From positions 1-7,026 of the forward strand of contig JAGVZJ010000031.1 of the NCBI GenBank assembly GCA_018302725.1: 7,026 bases of DNA, read 5' to 3'. Both the position numbers and the translations under genes were made by a program. The stretch's first letter is position 1; each line of letters opens with the position of its first letter. Source of the stretch: Candidatus Woesearchaeota archaeon. Lineage in GTDB: Archaea > Nanobdellota > Nanobdellia > SCGC-AAA011-G17 > GW2011-AR20. The notes under the pieces were generated by a model. It was not told where the DNA came from. It ran no database searches and saw nothing but the letters and a program-made list of their open reading frames with translations. Shown here piece by piece: positions 5,424 to 7,026 of this stretch.

Positions 5424-6147
5424 ACTTTTTTTAATAGGCATAGGGCTGGACAAGGGGGACATCTCTCTAAAAGCTGTTGAAGCCATAAAAAAATGTAAAA
5501 AAATATACTTGGAAAGTTATACGTCTGTAGGAATCTCTAAAAAATACCTCCAAGAAATATCAGGCAAAGAAATAGAATCTAAACCACGTAGTTTTTTTGA
5601 GGGTAAGAGCCAATTAATAATAAAAGAAGCTAAAAGCAAGAATGTAGCTCTATTAATCCAGGGTGATTGCTTATCTGCAACAACACATATCTCTCTCTTA
5701 CAGGAAGCCTCAGACAAAGGAGTAGTTATTGAAGTAATACATGGTATCTCAATATTCACAGCAATAAGTGAAACTGGATTAAGCCTATATAATTTTGGAA
5801 AAACAGCGAGCATCACTTTTGAAAATGAGAATGTAAAAACCCCTTATGGGGTGGTAAAAAATAACCTAGAAAATGGGATGCATAGCTTGATCTTGTTAGA
5901 TCTAAATCCACAGGAAAAAAGGTTCCTCTCCTCAAAAGAGGGATTAGCATACCTACTAAAAAACGGCTTGGACAAAAATGCCAAAGCAGTAATTTGTAGC
6001 AGATTGGGTACAAAAAGGAGAGACATCAAATTTGGCAAAGTTGAAGAGCTAGTTAAAATTGATCTGCGCCACTATCCGCAATGTATTATCCTAATCGGAA
6101 ATACACATTTTGTAGAAGAAGATTATTTAAATAAGTTCAAAGTTTAA
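5416..6147 (+). CDS. dph5: Diphthine synthase (Dph5/DphB), apparent AUC start
   Basis: Dph5 is the SAM-dependent methyltransferase that modifies the histidine-derived residue of elongation factor 2 on the way to diphthamide. The frame encodes the full family pattern: KLFLIGIGLDKGDISLKA (3-20), the variant GDCLSATTH (83-91; usually GDPLxATTH), VIHGISIFTAISETGL then YNFGK, LILLDL, and a C-terminal RLGTKRRDI ... THFVEEDYL. The conserved N-terminus starts well before the first TTG (5509), which encodes Leu32 of YLESYTS. No ATG, GTG or TTG lies between the in-frame stop at 5356-5358 and that point. ATC at 5416 behind AGGAGG would give a 243-residue protein beginning (M)SKLFLIGIGL, exactly where relatives start. 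Alternatives are a sequencing error for ATG or another near-cognate start. The stop is 6 bp before the next gene, suggesting an operon. Confidence 0.9.
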   Translation: MSKLFLIGIGLDKGDISLKAVEAIKKCKKIYLESYTSVGISKKYLQEISGKEIESKPRSFFEGKSQLIIKEAKSKNVALLIQGDCLSATTHISLLQEASDKGVVIEVIHGISIFTAISETGLSLYNFGKTASITFENENVKTPYGVVKNNLENGMHSLILLDLNPQEKRFLSSKEGLAYLLKNGLDKNAKAVICSRLGTKRRDIKFGKVEELVKIDLRHYPQCIILIGNTHFVEEDYLNKFKV

Positions 6148-6153
6148 TTCTTT

Positions 6154-6516
6154 ATGACAATTTTAATAGCATGTTTATCAACAGGGAAAGGAACATGGGG
6201 TCATGTTTCTCGGGTAATCCAGGATGGGGGCTTTGAAAAGGTACTCCTAATCACTAATGACTATGGAAAAGAAAATTTCAATAAAAACGACAAAACAGAG
6301 CTGATAGCAATAAAATTAGAGCAGGGAATAACAGATCTTAGAGAAGGAATTTATAATGAACTAAAATCTAGAATTACCACTAATGAAACTGAAATCGCAT
6401 TAAATATAGCTTCCGGTTCTGGAAAAGAACATATGGCCTTGATATCCGCATTACTTAAACTGGGAGTCGGAATAAGGTTTATAGCCCTAACAAAGGAAGG
6501 TATAAAAGAAATCTAA
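6154..6516 (+). CDS. Small Rossmann-like protein resembling a CARF domain
   Basis: This 120-residue protein has alternating hydrophobic strands and helices. A first strand, TILIACLS (2-9), runs into STGKGTWGHV (9-18). A second strand, KVLLITND (29-36), follows. A late strand runs into a small-residue turn, LNIASGSGKEHMAL (83-96), then comes a helix and a final strand, IRFIALTK (107-114). The first-strand loop, the N-x-x-x-G-x-x-K turn late in the domain and the closing strand resemble CARF domains, which bind cyclic oligoadenylates or nucleotides. The length equals one CARF-type domain with no attached effector. No CRISPR array or cas gene is in the window, so a CRISPR role is not shown. TGKGT is not a full P-loop. 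It follows dph5 by 6 bp and probably shares its transcript. The fold resemblance is moderate. Confidence 0.7.
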   Translation: MTILIACLSTGKGTWGHVSRVIQDGGFEKVLLITNDYGKENFNKNDKTELIAIKLEQGITDLREGIYNELKSRITTNETEIALNIASGSGKEHMALISALLKLGVGIRFIALTKEGIKEI

Positions 6517-6518
6517 AC

Positions 6519-6528
6519 ATTTATATCT
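6519..6528 (+). promoter_or_regulatory. Possible TATA box for orc1/cdc6
   Basis: ATTTATATCT lies directly after the stop of the CARF-like gene and is centred about 26 bp before ATG 6550, predicting a leaderless orc1/cdc6 transcript independent of the dph5 operon. Confidence 0.5.
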
Positions 6529-6549
6529 TTTCCACACTTTCAAGTGCAA

Positions 6550-7026
6550 ATGGGACTCTTTGATGATATCCTAAAAGATTCTGAATCTCTGTTTCTTAAT
6601 GAAATAGCTCTAGATCCGACATTTATCCCACCAATTATACAATATAGGGAAAACCAGCAAAAATACATAGCAGACTGTATTAAACCATTATTAATGAAAA
6701 GAAATGGTAAAAACATCCTAATAACAGGAGCACCAGGAATTGGAAAGACTTTAGCAACTAGATTTGTTTTAAAAGAATTAGAAGAAGAAACAGATGACAT
6801 TTACGTAATCTACATAAATTGCTGGAAATCAAACACTGCTTACAAGATAGTTTTAGATGTTTGTGAGTTATTAGATTATAAATTTACACATAACAAGACA
6901 ACTGAGGACTTATTAAAGAAAATTTCCTCAATTTTAAACAAAAAAGCAGTTGTTTTCTGCTTTGATGAAGTTGACAAAATAGACAATCCCAATATATTAT
7001 ACAACCTAATAGAAGATGTTTACAGA
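6550..7026 (+). CDS. orc1/cdc6: Orc1/Cdc6 family AAA+ replication initiator (5' part, continues past window)
   Basis: The frame is open from ATG 6550 to the right edge (159 residues). Family members bind origin DNA and load the MCM helicase in archaea. The N-terminus MGLFDDILKDSESLFLNE, then LDPTFIPP and a Y-R-E-x-Q segment (32-36), is the usual Orc1/Cdc6 opening. Walker A is GAPGIGKT (60-67), INCWKSNTAYKI (89-100) matches the family's 'VNC....T.Y' strand, and Walker B is VVFCFDEVDKI (134-144). The sensor regions and C-terminal winged helix lie outside the window. The start is supported by a TATA-like box about 26 bp upstream and by the N-terminal match. Only 33 bp separate it from the previous gene, so there is no room here for an origin. 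Confidence 0.95.
   Translation, partial: MGLFDDILKDSESLFLNEIALDPTFIPPIIQYRENQQKYIADCIKPLLMKRNGKNILITGAPGIGKTLATRFVLKELEEETDDIYVIYINCWKSNTAYKIVLDVCELLDYKFTHNKTTEDLLKKISSILNKKAVVFCFDEVDKIDNPNILYNLIEDVYR

Noticed and set aside
5416..5435. Programmed frameshift joining the 4914 protein to dph5 (TAA followed by a T7 run)
   Set aside because: The T7 run (5426-5432) comes after the upstream stop, so it cannot act as a slippery site for that frame, and the good Shine-Dalgarno supports separate initiation. A fusion would also put a disordered tail in front of a family that normally has none.
5185..6038. Minus-strand reading frames across 5185-5373, 5517-5816, 5813-6013 and 5844-6038
   Set aside because: They lie antisense within well-supported plus-strand genes, overlap each other in different frames and have low-complexity Leu/Phe-rich composition typical of shadow frames.
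5509..6147. TTG at 5509 as the start of dph5
   Set aside because: It encodes a conserved leucine within YLESYTS and would remove the SAM-binding first strand LFLIGIGL, which is clearly encoded upstream.
6154..6516. CRISPR-Cas accessory locus because of the CARF-like protein
   Set aside because: No spaced repeats and no recognisable cas gene occur in the window.
6517..6549. Replication origin next to orc1/cdc6
   Set aside because: Only 33 bp are non-coding and they hold just a TATA-like box; no origin-recognition-box repeats are visible in this window.
6540..6800. Minus-strand frame opposite the start of orc1/cdc6
   Set aside because: It is antisense to the conserved Walker A region and is explained by the coding constraint of the initiator gene.

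Overview
The window comes from an AT-rich archaeal genome, most likely a small-genome DPANN lineage (Woesearchaeota/Pacearchaeota type). This is an inference from gene content and style: an Orc1/Cdc6 initiator, archaeal RtcA, archaeal Dph5, a tRNA gene with bulge-helix-bulge intron architecture, AT-rich TATA-like boxes about 25 bp before several start codons with almost no 5' leader, and short intergenic gaps. No sequence search could be run.

Layout. Positions 1-707 (minus strand) hold most of a two-motif LAGLIDADG endonuclease-like protein that runs off the left edge. It is divergent from rtcA (835-1857, plus strand), an RNA 3'-terminal phosphate cyclase. Next come an arginine-rich protein I do not recognise (1882-2433) and a class I methyltransferase resembling the Arm/Rmt/FmrO 16S rRNA methyltransferases (2443-3162), probably in one transcript. 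Positions 3203-3368 hold a type II tRNA gene, best read as tRNA-Ser(UGA). It has a clean BHB intron in the T-loop (position 59/60) and a second, poorly resolved insertion in the anticodon loop. Only 12 nt later begins an MnmD/MnmC2-like tRNA-wobble methyltransferase (3381-4091). A small minus-strand membrane protein (4050-4316) overlaps its 3' end. It is followed by a multi-spanning membrane protein (4408-4890), a second unrecognised basic protein (4914-5423), diphthine synthase dph5 (about 5416-6147), a short CARF/Rossmann-like protein (6154-6516) and the 5' part of orc1/cdc6 (6550 to the right edge).

How the genes fit together. Several encode translation or RNA-maturation functions: RNA end repair (RtcA), probable rRNA methylation, a tRNA, tRNA wobble-base methylation (MnmD) and modification of elongation factor 2 (Dph5). 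The membrane proteins, the two unknown proteins and the initiator have no evident link to this theme.

The most notable observations are the T-loop intron in the tRNA, the unresolved second insertion in the same tRNA, a dph5 gene whose conserved N-terminus has no ATG/GTG/TTG upstream but has an AUC codon behind a strong Shine-Dalgarno sequence, and an MnmD-like gene that starts immediately after the tRNA with no room for a normal promoter.
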